Made by a program: the position numbers and the translations under genes. This document shows, one piece after another, positions 25,855 to 34,341 of a DNA stretch of 64,000 bases. How positions within the stretch are numbered: position 1 is the first letter of the stretch; each line of letters begins with the position of its first letter. This DNA is from Candidatus Ribeiella danica (GTDB lineage: Bacteria; Chloroflexota; Chloroflexia; Chloroflexales; Roseiflexaceae), in NCBI GenBank assembly GCA_016717335.1, contig JADKFS010000001.1, forward strand, positions 1,736,001 through 1,800,000, in the 5' to 3' direction. The notes under the pieces are model-generated. The model was given only the letters and a program-made list of their open reading frames with translations. It did no database searches and had not been told where the DNA came from.

Positions 25855-25966
25855 TTAGGCATGGTTCAATGCTAGGGATTTCGACATGACACTGTACGGG
25901 CGCGCTATAGCGCGCCCCTGCGCCTGTGGGGCAATGAACGGTCACGCTCGATTGAACCATGCCTTA
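25855..25966. repeat. MITE-like inverted repeat at the left edge of the low-GC cassette
   Basis: Terminal arms ttaggcatggttcaat (25855-25870) and attgaaccatgcctta (25951-25966) pair over 15 of 16 bases; an inner palindrome gggcgcgctatagcgcgccc lies at about 25898-25917. No protein is coded. Size (about 112 nt) and structure fit a small non-autonomous mobile element or remnant. Confidence 0.6.
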
Positions 25967-26024
25967 ATGGTCATTTGTAGCACACTCTATCGGATGCCTA
26001 AAAACGACACGGGAATGTATAAAC

Positions 26025-26052
26025 TTGCATTCTGCGTATCTGCGAGTATACT
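26025..26052 (+). promoter_or_regulatory. Promoter of the AAA/TOPRIM-like cassette
   Basis: TTGCAT (26025-26030), 16-nt spacer, TATACT (26047-26052), in locally AT-rich DNA. Start near 26059, 47 nt before the ATPase ATG. The cassette thus carries its own promoter. Confidence 0.6.
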
Positions 26053-26105
26053 GAATATTGTGCCCATTGAACAGTAGAGGGCATATATTGTGATAGGGAA
26101 AAACC

Positions 26106-27632
26106 ATGTTAACCCGTCTAAAAGTGTCCGGTTTCAAGAATCTTGTTGATGTTGATGTTCGTTTTGGGCCATTTACGTGTATAGCGGGCGTTAATGGAGT
26201 AGGGAAATCCAACCTATTTGATGCTATCCATTTCTTGAGCGCTCTTGCTGACCGTCCACTACTCGACGCTGCTTTATCCGTCCGTGATGAGGGCAAACGG
26301 ACAACCGATGTCCGTAGTCTTTTTCATCGTATAGGTGAAACATATGTAGATGAAATGTCTTTTGAAGTGGAAATGATCGTGCCACAGGAAGGTGTAGATG
26401 ATTTAGGACAACAAGCTAAAGCGCGCATCACATTTCTTCGATATGCTGTAACGCTGGCGTATCGCAAGGATGATAGCTTCCAATCACTAGGCTCACTCGA
26501 ACTCACGAGGGAAGAGTTGACCCATATCAAACTTGGAGATGCGCATAAACACCTATTATTCGGTCATAAGGCAGCGACTTGGCGCAAATCAGCAGTAAAA
26601 GGAGAGAGAAGATCGCCATATTTCATTTCAACAGCAGGGGAAGGTGCTAATCGTGTTATTAAGCTTCATCAGGATGGTGGAAGTAGCGGCAAACCTCTAT
26701 CTCGATCAGCCATAAGCCTACCACGAACGGTACTATCTGCAACAAATGCTGCCGAAAGTCCTACTGCCCTTCTTGCTCGACGGGAGATGCAATCATGGAG
26801 ATTATTGCAACTTGAACCCTCATCACTTCGTAGACCAGATGAATTTACATCGCCCACGCGCTTAGGATCAGATGGTTCTCATCTTGCAGCAACACTCTAC
26901 TATCTTGCTCGAATCGATACGAATCGCAAAAAAATCGAAACACAACAAGAACATGTAGAAGCTCACGTCTATGCCCAAGTTGCCAACCGATTATCACAGC
27001 TAATTGATGATGTATATGATATATGGATCGATCGCGACGAGCGACGTGAATTATTAACATTATACGTAACAGATCGAAATAACACATCTCACCCGGCAAG
27101 AGCACTCTCTGATGGAACCTTGCGCTTTCTAGCCCTAACTGTTCTTGAATTAAATCACGATGCAAAAGGTTTACTGTGCTTAGAGGAACCTGAAAATGGC
27201 ATACATCCAGATCGAATTCCTGCAATGCTTCAGCTACTGCAAGATATCGCTACAGATGTTGATGAACCAATAGGGTCAGATAATCCACTACGACAAGTAA
27301 TCATCAATACTCACTCTCCAGCTGTCGTCATGCAAGTCCCTGATGACAGCTTGCTGGTTGCCGAATTAAAAGAAACAATGCGATCAGGTAAACGTTTTCA
27401 GCGAGTAAGCTTCAGTTGCTTACCTAATACTTGGCGTCAAAAGTCACCGGAAGGGGTGCAAGTTGTCTCAAAAGGTAAGTTACTGGCGTATTTGAATCCA
27501 GTTATAACTGAACAGTCGAGCCATAAGATCAATGGCAAGACAGCCTCTACACTATCACGTACAGATGCCCAACGGGTAGTAGATCGAAAAGACATCCAAC
27601 AGCTTCTACTCCCCCTTGGAGAAACACAGTGA
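26106..27632 (+). CDS. AAA (SMC/RecF-like, AAA_21-type) ATPase, putative defence component
   Basis: 508 residues. Walker A GVNGVGKS at 28-35, ABC-type signature LSDGT at 334-338, Walker B LLCLEEPENG at 356-365 and switch His in INTHSP near 403. This is the arrangement of RecF/SMC-like ATPases found in OLD-family and many phage-defence operons. Base composition is clearly AT-richer than the surrounding 70% GC genome and codon use differs, signs of recent transfer. The stop overlaps the next gene's GTG start by 4 nt (GTGA), so the two are translationally coupled. Probably senses DNA or phage protein and controls its partner; this is inferred from family context. Confidence 0.88.
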   Translation: MLTRLKVSGFKNLVDVDVRFGPFTCIAGVNGVGKSNLFDAIHFLSALADRPLLDAALSVRDEGKRTTDVRSLFHRIGETYVDEMSFEVEMIVPQEGVDDLGQQAKARITFLRYAVTLAYRKDDSFQSLGSLELTREELTHIKLGDAHKHLLFGHKAATWRKSAVKGERRSPYFISTAGEGANRVIKLHQDGGSSGKPLSRSAISLPRTVLSATNAAESPTALLARREMQSWRLLQLEPSSLRRPDEFTSPTRLGSDGSHLAATLYYLARIDTNRKKIETQQEHVEAHVYAQVANRLSQLIDDVYDIWIDRDERRELLTLYVTDRNNTSHPARALSDGTLRFLALTVLELNHDAKGLLCLEEPENGIHPDRIPAMLQLLQDIATDVDEPIGSDNPLRQVIINTHSPAVVMQVPDDSLLVAELKETMRSGKRFQRVSFSCLPNTWRQKSPEGVQVVSKGKLLAYLNPVITEQSSHKINGKTASTLSRTDAQRVVDRKDIQQLLLPLGETQ

Positions 27633-28285
27633 GAGAACTTCGCTATACTTTTCTGTCTGATGGCCCAGCGGACAAGGCGCTTCTTCCTGCACTAACGTGG
27701 TTACTTCGTGAGCAAGGCGTCAAAATTGCGATTCAGTCCTCATGGGCAGATCTAAGAAGACTACCTATACCACCAAAGACCCTATCAGCGAGAATGCTTC
27801 GGAGTATAGAATTATACCCTTGTGACTTACTGTTTGTTCATCGAGATGCTGAAACAGAACCACATCAAAAGCGTGTAAACGAGATCAAAACCGCAATTAC
27901 CTATATTGCACAGAAAACATTGATGCCGCCTGTAGTGTGTGTTGTCCCAGTACGCATGCAAGAAGCTTGGCTTTTATTTAATGAGCCGGCAGTTCGCAGA
28001 GCATCTGGCAATCCAAATGGTAAAATACCCCTACAAATTCCTCGTATCGATAGTCTTGAAAGAATAGCAGACCCCAAGAGTCTATTAAACGAACTAGTAC
28101 GTGAAGCAAGTGGCCTAAGTGGTCGACGACGAAAGAATCTACCTGTTAGCTCATATGCCCAGAGAGTGCTTGAATTCGTTGACGATTTTTCGCCACTCCG
28201 AAAATTAACAGCATTTGCCGCATTGGAGTATGAAGTTCGGCAGGTGGTGGCAGATCATCTTATGGCAAGCTTTCCACAGAAATAG
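27629..28285 (+). CDS. TOPRIM-like/DUF4276-like partner protein, putative nuclease effector
   Basis: 218 residues from a GTG start coupled to the ATPase. The N-terminus (TFLSDGPADKALLPALTWLL) places a conserved acid where TOPRIM-type domains have their first acidic residue, and DLLFVHRDAETE (about 67-77) resembles the D-x-E/D metal site, though the usual Glu of motif 1 is Asp here. The C-terminal half is helical with basic patches (SGLSGRRRKNLP). I read it as a divergent TOPRIM-like nuclease paired with the AAA ATPase, the two-gene architecture of PARIS-like and other ATPase/TOPRIM defence systems; family membership needs a profile search. AT-rich composition as for the ATPase. Confidence 0.65.
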   Translation: MRELRYTFLSDGPADKALLPALTWLLREQGVKIAIQSSWADLRRLPIPPKTLSARMLRSIELYPCDLLFVHRDAETEPHQKRVNEIKTAITYIAQKTLMPPVVCVVPVRMQEAWLLFNEPAVRRASGNPNGKIPLQIPRIDSLERIADPKSLLNELVREASGLSGRRRKNLPVSSYAQRVLEFVDDFSPLRKLTAFAALEYEVRQVVADHLMASFPQK

Positions 28286-28419
28286 ACTTCATTCACTGGC
28301 AGTCTACCTCGTTCGTGTTGATGACGTTTTTCGAGCACTTTGCGAGCATTCCAAACGGGACGCCAACGTCGCGATTCCTCGTATCAAAATGAAGTGGGTA
28401 GACCACCTATTCACTATGT
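28286..28419. other. Right edge of the low-GC cassette
   Basis: AT-rich DNA without a gene. GC content jumps to genome average at about 28460, inside the first 15 codons of the next gene, so the composition boundary is not at the gene boundary. No match to the left inverted repeat is seen here. Confidence 0.5.
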
Positions 28420-29880
28420 ATGATTGAAGAACTACGATCTAAACCTTGCAACTCACCGATCGATTCTGACGTTCTGGTCGTCGGCGGCGGCGTGGTCGGC
28501 TGCGCGGTGCTGTGGGCGCTGTCGCGCTACGACCTGCGGCTGGCGCTGTGCGAGGCCGAGAGCGACGTCGGCCAGGGCATCAGCCGCGCGAACACGGCGA
28601 TCGCCCACACCGGCTTCGACGCGCCGCCCGGCTCGCTGGAGGCGCGCCTGGTCACGCGCGCGCACCTGGGCTTCGCCGCGCTCTGCGCCGAGCTGGGGGT
28701 CGACCTGCGGCCGTGCGGGGCGCTGATGCTCGCGCTGGACGAGCAGGACCCGGCGCGGCTGGACGCCTACCAGGCCCAGGCCGCCCTGAACGGCGTGGCG
28801 GTCGAGCGGCTGACGCCCGCGGCGGTGTACGCGCGCTGGCCGTACGTCAACCCGGCGGCGCGCGGCGGGCTGCACATCCCCGGCGAGGCGTCGGTCGACT
28901 CGTTCGCGCTGACGCTGGCGTACGCCGAGGTGGCGGTGGGCGCTGGCGCGGCGCTGCTGCTCGACGAGCCGGTCGAGGCGATCGAGCGGCGCGGCGAGCG
29001 GCTGCTGGTCACTACCACGCGCCGCCGGATCGCCGCGCGCTACGTGGTCAACGCGGCCGGCCTGCGGGCGGATATGGTCGCGGCGATGGTGGGCGACCGC
29101 TCGTTCGCGATCCGGCCGCGCAAGGGGCAGCTGCTGGTGCTCGACCCGGCCGACGCGCCGCCGATCGACACGATCCTGCTGCCGACGCCGACGCCGCGCA
29201 CCAAGGGCGTGCTGGTGGCGCCGGCCGCGCACGGCAACCTGCTGCTCGGGCCGACCGCCGAAGACGGCGACGACCGCGACGACTGGGCGACCAGCGCGGA
29301 CGGGCTGGCGGCGATCCGCGCCGGCGCGCGGCGGCTGGTGCCCGCGCTCGACGCGCTGCGCCCGGTCGCCCAGTACGCGGGGGTGCGCTCGGTCGGCGAC
29401 GCGGGCGACTATATCATCCGGCCGGCCGCCGGCTGCCCGCGCATGATCCACGTCGCCGGGATTCGCTCGACCGGGCTCTCGGCCTCGCCAGCGATCGGCG
29501 CGCACGTGGCCGAGCTGCTGCAGGCGCAGGGGCTGGCGCTGGCACCGCGCGCGAGGCCACCGGCGCGACGGGCACTCCAACCCCGCGCGGCCACGGCCGA
29601 CGATCGCGCGCTCGCGCGGCTGGTCGAGCGCGACCCAGGCTACGGGCAGATCGTCTGCCCGTGCGCGATGGTCAGCGCCGGCGAGGTGCGCGCCGCCGTC
29701 CACGGCGCCGTGCCGGCCCGCACGCTCGACGCGCTCAAGCGCCGGCTGTGGGTCACCGCCGGGGCATGCCAGGGCGCGCTGTGCATCGCGCCGCTCACGG
29801 AGCTGCTGGCGCGCGAGGCGGGGCTGGACGCCGCGCAGGTGCGCAAGAATGTCGCGGGGTCGGAGGTGCTGGCCGAGTAG
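28420..29880 (+). CDS. FAD-dependent glycerol-3-phosphate-dehydrogenase-like oxidoreductase with BFD-type [2Fe-2S] domain
   Basis: 486 residues. FAD-binding VLVVGGGVVGCAVLWALSRY begins at about residue 18, with a DAO-type fold to about 375. The last 90 residues are a BFD-like [2Fe-2S] domain with IVCPCAMVS and, about 33 residues later, GACQGALC (four Cys). This matches GlpA-type anaerobic G3P dehydrogenase/YgaF-like enzymes, which pass electrons to quinone. The next genes encode a second FAD/NAD protein and an FGGY kinase, like a glpABK-type set. The first 10-15 residues (MIEELRSKPCNSPID) come from AT-rich DNA of the inserted cassette, so the original start may have been replaced. Substrate glycerol-3-phosphate is likely but unproven. 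Confidence 0.8.
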   Translation: MIEELRSKPCNSPIDSDVLVVGGGVVGCAVLWALSRYDLRLALCEAESDVGQGISRANTAIAHTGFDAPPGSLEARLVTRAHLGFAALCAELGVDLRPCGALMLALDEQDPARLDAYQAQAALNGVAVERLTPAAVYARWPYVNPAARGGLHIPGEASVDSFALTLAYAEVAVGAGAALLLDEPVEAIERRGERLLVTTTRRRIAARYVVNAAGLRADMVAAMVGDRSFAIRPRKGQLLVLDPADAPPIDTILLPTPTPRTKGVLVAPAAHGNLLLGPTAEDGDDRDDWATSADGLAAIRAGARRLVPALDALRPVAQYAGVRSVGDAGDYIIRPAAGCPRMIHVAGIRSTGLSASPAIGAHVAELLQAQGLALAPRARPPARRALQPRAATADDRALARLVERDPGYGQIVCPCAMVSAGEVRAAVHGAVPARTLDALKRRLWVTAGACQGALCIAPLTELLAREAGLDAAQVRKNVAGSEVLAE

Positions 29881-29999
29881 CGCTCCGCAGGAGCGAGCGG
29901 CGGGGTTCGAGACAGCTACGCGACCCCGAACCCCGCCACTGGGGCTTTCACGCGCAGCGTTTTTCATACGAAACACTTCGTTCACCGGATATCCCTCCC

Positions 30000-30125
30000 C
30001 CATCCCCTCCCCTGCTGGGGAGGGGTGAAATACTTGGCATCTGGATGCGGTCGCTGCGCGACCGCATCCAGATGCCAGATGAATACCCCCTCTCCCAAGC
30101 GTGGGAGAGGGGGGCAGGGGGAGAG
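30000..30125. repeat. Composite palindromic element, copy 3
   Basis: Central perfect 20-bp stem 30035-30054 / 30058-30077 (tggcatctggatgcggtcgc and its complement, loop tgc), flanked by cccctcccctgctggggag on the left and a ccccctctcccaagcgtggg hairpin on the right. It separates two same-strand genes, so it may attenuate rather than end the operon. The same core family as the copies at 19037 and 34247. Confidence 0.8.
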
Positions 30126-30150
30126 GGAAACCAGAGCGCTCGGAGCCGGT

Positions 30151-30954
30151 ATGCTCGCAGCAGACCCGACAGCGATCCTCGCGAATCGAAGCTGGGATGT
30201 CCTGGTCGCCGGGGCGGGCGCGGCCGGCTGCGCGGCGGCGCTGGGGGCGCGCGCGTCCGGGGCCGGCGCGGTGCTGCTGGTCGACCTGGCGGGGCGGCGC
30301 GGCGGCGCGCTGGCGGCGATGGGCCTGCTGGACGCGCAGGGCGACGACGAGGCGCTGGAGCAGGCGGGCGTGCGGCGCAGCTACACCACCGCGCTGCTCG
30401 AGATCGTCGAAGGGCTGCGGCTGCGGCTGCTCAGCCCCGGCGGCGCGTGGCGCGCGCGGGCGCGGGCGGTCGTGCTGGCCACCGGCGGGCGCGAGGAGAC
30501 CCGCGCCAACCTGGCGCTGCCCGGCACGCGGCCAGCCGGCGTGCTGACGGCCGGCGCGGCGCTGCGGCTGCTGACGACGACCGGGCGGCGGCCGGGCGGG
30601 CGAGCGGTGATCGCCGGCGGCGGGCGCTGGGCTCACGTCGCGGCCGGGGCGCTGGAGCGGGCCGGCGCGTCGATCGCGACGATCGTCCCGGCGGTGGCGC
30701 GGGTCGACGGCTGGCCGCGCGTCTCTGGCGTCGTGGCGGGCGACGGGCGGCATGAGTGCGACCTGCTGGTCCTTGCGACTAGGCTGCTGCCCTGGCTGCC
30801 CCCGGCGCTGGCCGGCGCGGCGGGGCTGCCGGGCGTGTTCGTGGCCGGCAGCGCGGCGGCTGGCGAGCTGGACGAGCAGGCGTCGGCCGAGTCGGGCGCG
30901 GCGGCCGGGCGTGCCGCGGCGGCGTGGGCGCTGGGTGACAGGGGGACAAGGTGA
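30151..30954 (+). CDS. FAD/NAD(P)-binding oxidoreductase, short form (GlpB-like?)
   Basis: 267 residues from ATG 30151; an in-frame ATG at 30025 lies inside the palindromic element and is rejected. N-terminal dinucleotide motif VLVAGAGAAGCAAAL; a second glycine-rich stretch GRAVIAGGGRWAHVAAGALERAG; and VVLATGG typical of two-dinucleotide-binding flavoproteins. Relatives are about 400-450 residues; here the segment after the first FAD motif is short (redox-Cys or substrate region missing), so this is either a compact subtype or a decayed copy. Between the GlpA-like protein and the kinase, it could be the electron-transfer partner. Very high GC. Confidence 0.65.
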   Translation: MLAADPTAILANRSWDVLVAGAGAAGCAAALGARASGAGAVLLVDLAGRRGGALAAMGLLDAQGDDEALEQAGVRRSYTTALLEIVEGLRLRLLSPGGAWRARARAVVLATGGREETRANLALPGTRPAGVLTAGAALRLLTTTGRRPGGRAVIAGGGRWAHVAAGALERAGASIATIVPAVARVDGWPRVSGVVAGDGRHECDLLVLATRLLPWLPPALAGAAGLPGVFVAGSAAAGELDEQASAESGAAAGRAAAAWALGDRGTR

Positions 30955-31110
30955 CCCTGGGGCTTGAGACTTGGGGCTTGGGGCGTGAGGCGTGGGAGTG
31001 ACAAGGGGACAAGGGGACAAGGGGACAGGGGGACAAGGTGACAGGGGGACAAGGTGAGAGACTAGCCTTCTCATCTCCTTGTCTCGCGGCCTCCTTGTCT
31101 CCTTGTCAGG
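30955..31110. repeat. Inverted octamer arrays before the kinase gene
   Basis: Left arm: several gggacaag/ggacaagg octamers (about 31000-31055). Right arm: the complementary ccttgtct units (31077-31108). A looser ggcttgag/ggggcttg stretch precedes them. The array runs almost to the kinase start; units near the start may affect translation initiation. Confidence 0.75.
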
Positions 31111-31119
31111 GAGCAGGGC

Positions 31120-32601
31120 GTGAGCGACTACATTCTCGGCATCGACCAGGGCACCAGCCAGACCAAGGCGCTGATCGTGGATCGCGAGGGGCGGGTGCTG
31201 GCGAGCAACACCGCGCCGGTGCAGACGACGATCATCGGCGAGACGCGGATCGAGCAGGACCCGCACGACATTCTGCGCTCGGTCGTGGATGCCTGCGCGC
31301 CGCTGCTGGAGCGCTACCCCGCTGCGGTCGCGGGGCTGGACAACCAGGGCGAGACCTGCCTGCTGTGGGATGCGCGCAACGGCACGCCGCTCACGCCGGC
31401 GATCTCGTGGCAGGACAAGCGTGGCGCGGCGATCTGCCAGGAGCTGGAGGCGGCCGGCCACGGCCCGCTGGTGCGCCAGCGCACAGGATTGCTGCTCGAC
31501 CCATACTTCTCGGCGACCAAGCTGGCGCAGGTGCTGCGCGAGCAGCCCGAGCTGGCACGCCGCGCGGCAGCCGGCGAGCTGCTGTTCGGCACCGTCGACA
31601 CCTGGCTGGTCTGGCAGCTCAGCGCCGAGCGGCTGCACGTGACCGACCCGAGCACGGCGTCGCGGACGCTGCTGTACAACATTCACACGCTGGCCTGGGA
31701 CGACGAGCTGCTGCGGCTGTTCGAGATCCCGGCGGCGATCCTGCCGCGCGTGGTCCCGTCGGCTGGCTACGCGGGCGAGATCGCGATCGGCGAGCGCCGG
31801 CTGGCGCTGCACGGGCTGCTGTGCGACCAGCAGGCCGCGCTGTTCGGGCAGGGCTGCCTGACGCCCGGCAGCGCGAAGTGCAGCTTCGGCACCGGCGCGT
31901 TTCTGCTGCTGAACGCCGGCCCGCGGCCGGTGGTGAGCGAGCATGGCCTGCTGGGCACCGTGGCCTGGCAGACGCCCGAGCTGACGCACTACGCGCTCGA
32001 CGGCGGCGTGTTCGTGGCCGGCGCGGCGGTCGAGTGGCTGCGCGACGAGATGGGCGCGATCGGGCACGCGGCCGAGAGCAGCGCGCTGGCCGAGTCGGCC
32101 GACCCTACGACGACGCCGCTGTTCATCCCGGCGCTGGCCGGGCTGGCCGCGCCCTACTGGCAGCCCGAGGCGCGCGGCACGATCTTCGGGCTGAGCCGCG
32201 GCAGCGGGCGCGCCGAGCTGGCCCGCGCGACGCTGGAGGGGCTGGCCCAGCGCGTCGCCGATGTCGTCCAGGCCATGCAGGACGACGCCAGGCTGACCCT
32301 CTCCAGCCTGCGGGTCGACGGCGGCCCCGCGCGCAACCGGTTCCTCATGCAGGCCCTAGCCGACAACCTGGGCGCCGAAGTCCAGGTTGCCGCCGAGGTT
32401 GAGTCCACCGCGTCAGGGATTGCCCATATGGCCCGCCACCACGCGCACGGCGTATCGCTCGACGCAATCGCCGCGTCGTGGCGGGCAGCGGAGGTTTACG
32501 CGCCACAGATCACGGCCGACCAACGGGAGGCAGGCCGGGCACGCTGGCGACGTGCGGTCGCACTGGCGATGGAGATGTACCGGGCCGATAGCGGACGCTA
32601 A
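31120..32601 (+). CDS. FGGY-family carbohydrate kinase (glycerol-kinase-like)
   Basis: 493 residues from GTG 31120. Phosphate motif GIDQGTSQTKALIVD near the start, glycerol-kinase-like NQGETCLLWD and ISWQDKRG, and the ATP-binding C-terminal domain (TLEGLAQRVADVVQAM, then LRVDGGPARNRFLMQALADNLG). It phosphorylates glycerol or a related polyol with ATP. Together with the two preceding FAD proteins it suggests glycerol to glycerol-3-phosphate to dihydroxyacetone phosphate, though other FGGY substrates are possible. The stop is 16 nt before the permease ATG, with an agaggagg Shine-Dalgarno in the gap, so the two are probably cotranscribed. Confidence 0.87.
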   Translation: MSDYILGIDQGTSQTKALIVDREGRVLASNTAPVQTTIIGETRIEQDPHDILRSVVDACAPLLERYPAAVAGLDNQGETCLLWDARNGTPLTPAISWQDKRGAAICQELEAAGHGPLVRQRTGLLLDPYFSATKLAQVLREQPELARRAAAGELLFGTVDTWLVWQLSAERLHVTDPSTASRTLLYNIHTLAWDDELLRLFEIPAAILPRVVPSAGYAGEIAIGERRLALHGLLCDQQAALFGQGCLTPGSAKCSFGTGAFLLLNAGPRPVVSEHGLLGTVAWQTPELTHYALDGGVFVAGAAVEWLRDEMGAIGHAAESSALAESADPTTTPLFIPALAGLAAPYWQPEARGTIFGLSRGSGRAELARATLEGLAQRVADVVQAMQDDARLTLSSLRVDGGPARNRFLMQALADNLGAEVQVAAEVESTASGIAHMARHHAHGVSLDAIAASWRAAEVYAPQITADQREAGRARWRRAVALAMEMYRADSGR

Positions 32602-32617
32602 CAGAGGAGGTTCATCC

Positions 32618-34225
32618 ATGTCGATTGAACAGACCGCGGGCTCCGTCAACAAGGAACAGGTCGAGGCTGCGAGCGAGCACGCCATCCACGACGCCGACGT
32701 CCGAGAGCTGCACAGCCTGGGCTATGCCCAGGAGCTGCTGCGGCGCATGAGCGGGTTTTCGAACTTCGCGATCTCGTTCGCGATCATCTGCATCGTGGCT
32801 GGCGGCATCACCGCCTTCGGCAATGGCCTGACCGCGGCCGGCGGCGCGTCGATCGGCATCGGCTGGCCGATCGGCGCGCTGTTCGCCTTTGTCGTCGCGA
32901 TGGCCATGGCCCAGATCGCCTCGGCCTACCCGACCGCCGGCGGGCTATACCACTGGAGCTCGATCCTGGGCGGCCGGGGCTGGGGCTGGGCGACCGCCTG
33001 GTTCAACCTGCTCGGCCTGATCTTCGTGGTCGCGTCGGTCGACGTGGGCCTGTTCTTTCTGCTCAACGGCCTGATCCTGGGGCCAGTCTTCGGCCTCGAC
33101 CTCACCCAGATCGGCAACCTGGGCTTCTTCGGCTCCACGTTCAACGTCCCGCAGTTCATCATTGTCTCGCTGATCGTCGTCACGCAGGCGCTGTTCAACC
33201 ACTTCGGTATCCGCGTGACCACGCTGCTGACCGACTTCAGCGGCTACCTGATCTTCGCCACCGCGATCATCTTGACGATCGCGCTGGTCGCCTTCGCGCC
33301 CAGCCTTGACTTTGGCCGGCTGTTCACCTTCAAGAACTACACCGGCGACCCCGGCGCCGGCCTATGGCCGCAAACCGACAGCATGCTCAAGGCGTTCCTG
33401 CTGGGCCTGCTGCTGGTCTGCTACACGATCACCGGCTTCGACGCCTCGGCGCACACCTCGGAGGAGACCCGCGACGCGGCGCGGATCGTCCCGCGCGGCA
33501 TGCTGCAGGCGGTGTTCTGGTCGGGGCTGTTCGGCTACATCATGGTCTGCGCGTTCGTGCTGGCTATGCCGAGCGTCGACGAGGGCGCCGGGCAGGGCGC
33601 CAACGTGTTCTACTGGCTGCTGGGCGGGTCGGGCATGCCCGGAGCGATTCGCACGCTGCTCAGCATCGGCATCGTGTTCTCGAACTACCTGTGCGCGCTG
33701 GCCGGCCTGACCTCGCTCTCGCGCATGACCTACGCCTTCGCGCGCGACGGCGGCCTGCCGTTCTCGAACGCGCTCAAGACCGTCAGCCAGATCTACCGCA
33801 CGCCGGTGGTGGCGATCTGGGTCGGCGCCGCGCTCACGATTATCGGGACGCTGTACGCCCCGGCGTTCTTTGTCCTGGCGGCCGGCTGCGCGGTCTACCT
33901 GTACCTCTCGTACGCCATGCCGGTCGCGGCCGGCCTGCTGGCCGAGGGCAAGACCTGGAACCACAAGGGGCCGTTCAACCTGGGCGCGTTCTCCAAGCCG
34001 GTCGCGGTTCTCGCGATCGTCGGCGCGATCGTGCTGGCGTGGGTCGGCTTCCAGCCGCCGAACGAGAAGGTGCTGTACGTCGGCATCGGAATGGCGATTC
34101 TGATGGTGATCATCTGGTTCGCGTTCGAGCGCCGGCGCTTCGAGGGGCCACCGACCGGCGAGAAGATCCTGCAGCGCCAGGCCGAGATCGCCGAGATCGA
34201 GGCGCGGCTGGGGCAGGCCAAGTAG
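32618..34225 (+). CDS. APC-superfamily permease, amino acid-choline transporter (ACT) type
   Basis: 535 residues from ATG 32618. About 12 membrane helices are visible after a cytoplasmic N-terminus of about 45 residues: ISFAIICIVAGGITAFGNGL opens helix 1; the family motif EETRDAARIVPRGM lies between helices 7 and 8; the C-terminal cytoplasmic tail is charged (RRRFEGPPTGEKILQRQAEIAEIEARL). ACT members import GABA, choline, ethanolamine or other amines, usually with H+. With the upstream aldehyde dehydrogenase and gamma-glutamyl ligase, amine import is the most coherent reading. Immediately follows the kinase gene. Confidence 0.88.
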   Translation: MSIEQTAGSVNKEQVEAASEHAIHDADVRELHSLGYAQELLRRMSGFSNFAISFAIICIVAGGITAFGNGLTAAGGASIGIGWPIGALFAFVVAMAMAQIASAYPTAGGLYHWSSILGGRGWGWATAWFNLLGLIFVVASVDVGLFFLLNGLILGPVFGLDLTQIGNLGFFGSTFNVPQFIIVSLIVVTQALFNHFGIRVTTLLTDFSGYLIFATAIILTIALVAFAPSLDFGRLFTFKNYTGDPGAGLWPQTDSMLKAFLLGLLLVCYTITGFDASAHTSEETRDAARIVPRGMLQAVFWSGLFGYIMVCAFVLAMPSVDEGAGQGANVFYWLLGGSGMPGAIRTLLSIGIVFSNYLCALAGLTSLSRMTYAFARDGGLPFSNALKTVSQIYRTPVVAIWVGAALTIIGTLYAPAFFVLAAGCAVYLYLSYAMPVAAGLLAEGKTWNHKGPFNLGAFSKPVAVLAIVGAIVLAWVGFQPPNEKVLYVGIGMAILMVIIWFAFERRRFEGPPTGEKILQRQAEIAEIEARLGQAK

Positions 34226-34246
34226 TGTAGGTGGCCCTCACCCCCT

Positions 34247-34330
34247 TGGCATCAGGCTGCGGTCGCACAGCGACCGCAGCCTGACGCCAAACAATCTCCC
34301 CCGCCCCAGGCAGGGGCAGGGGCAGGGATC
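34247..34330. repeat. Composite palindromic element, copy 4 (convergent junction)
   Basis: Stem tggcatcaggctgcggtcgc (34247-34266) / gcgaccgcagcctgacgcca with one mismatch and loop aca, followed by a cccccgccccaggcaggggc hairpin. It lies between the convergent permease and malic-enzyme genes and most likely terminates both. Confidence 0.8.
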
Positions 34331-34341
34331 ATAAAGAGACT

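Noticed and set aside
30025..30150. Upstream extension of the short FAD oxidoreductase
   Set aside because: The extra 42 residues would be coded by the palindromic element and have no homology; ATG 30151 fits the dinucleotide motif position.
28453..32067. 1,204-codon open frame antisense to the GlpA-like, FAD and kinase genes
   Set aside because: Arg/Ala/Gly-rich shadow translation without domain similarity; it also crosses intergenic palindromes and octamer arrays.
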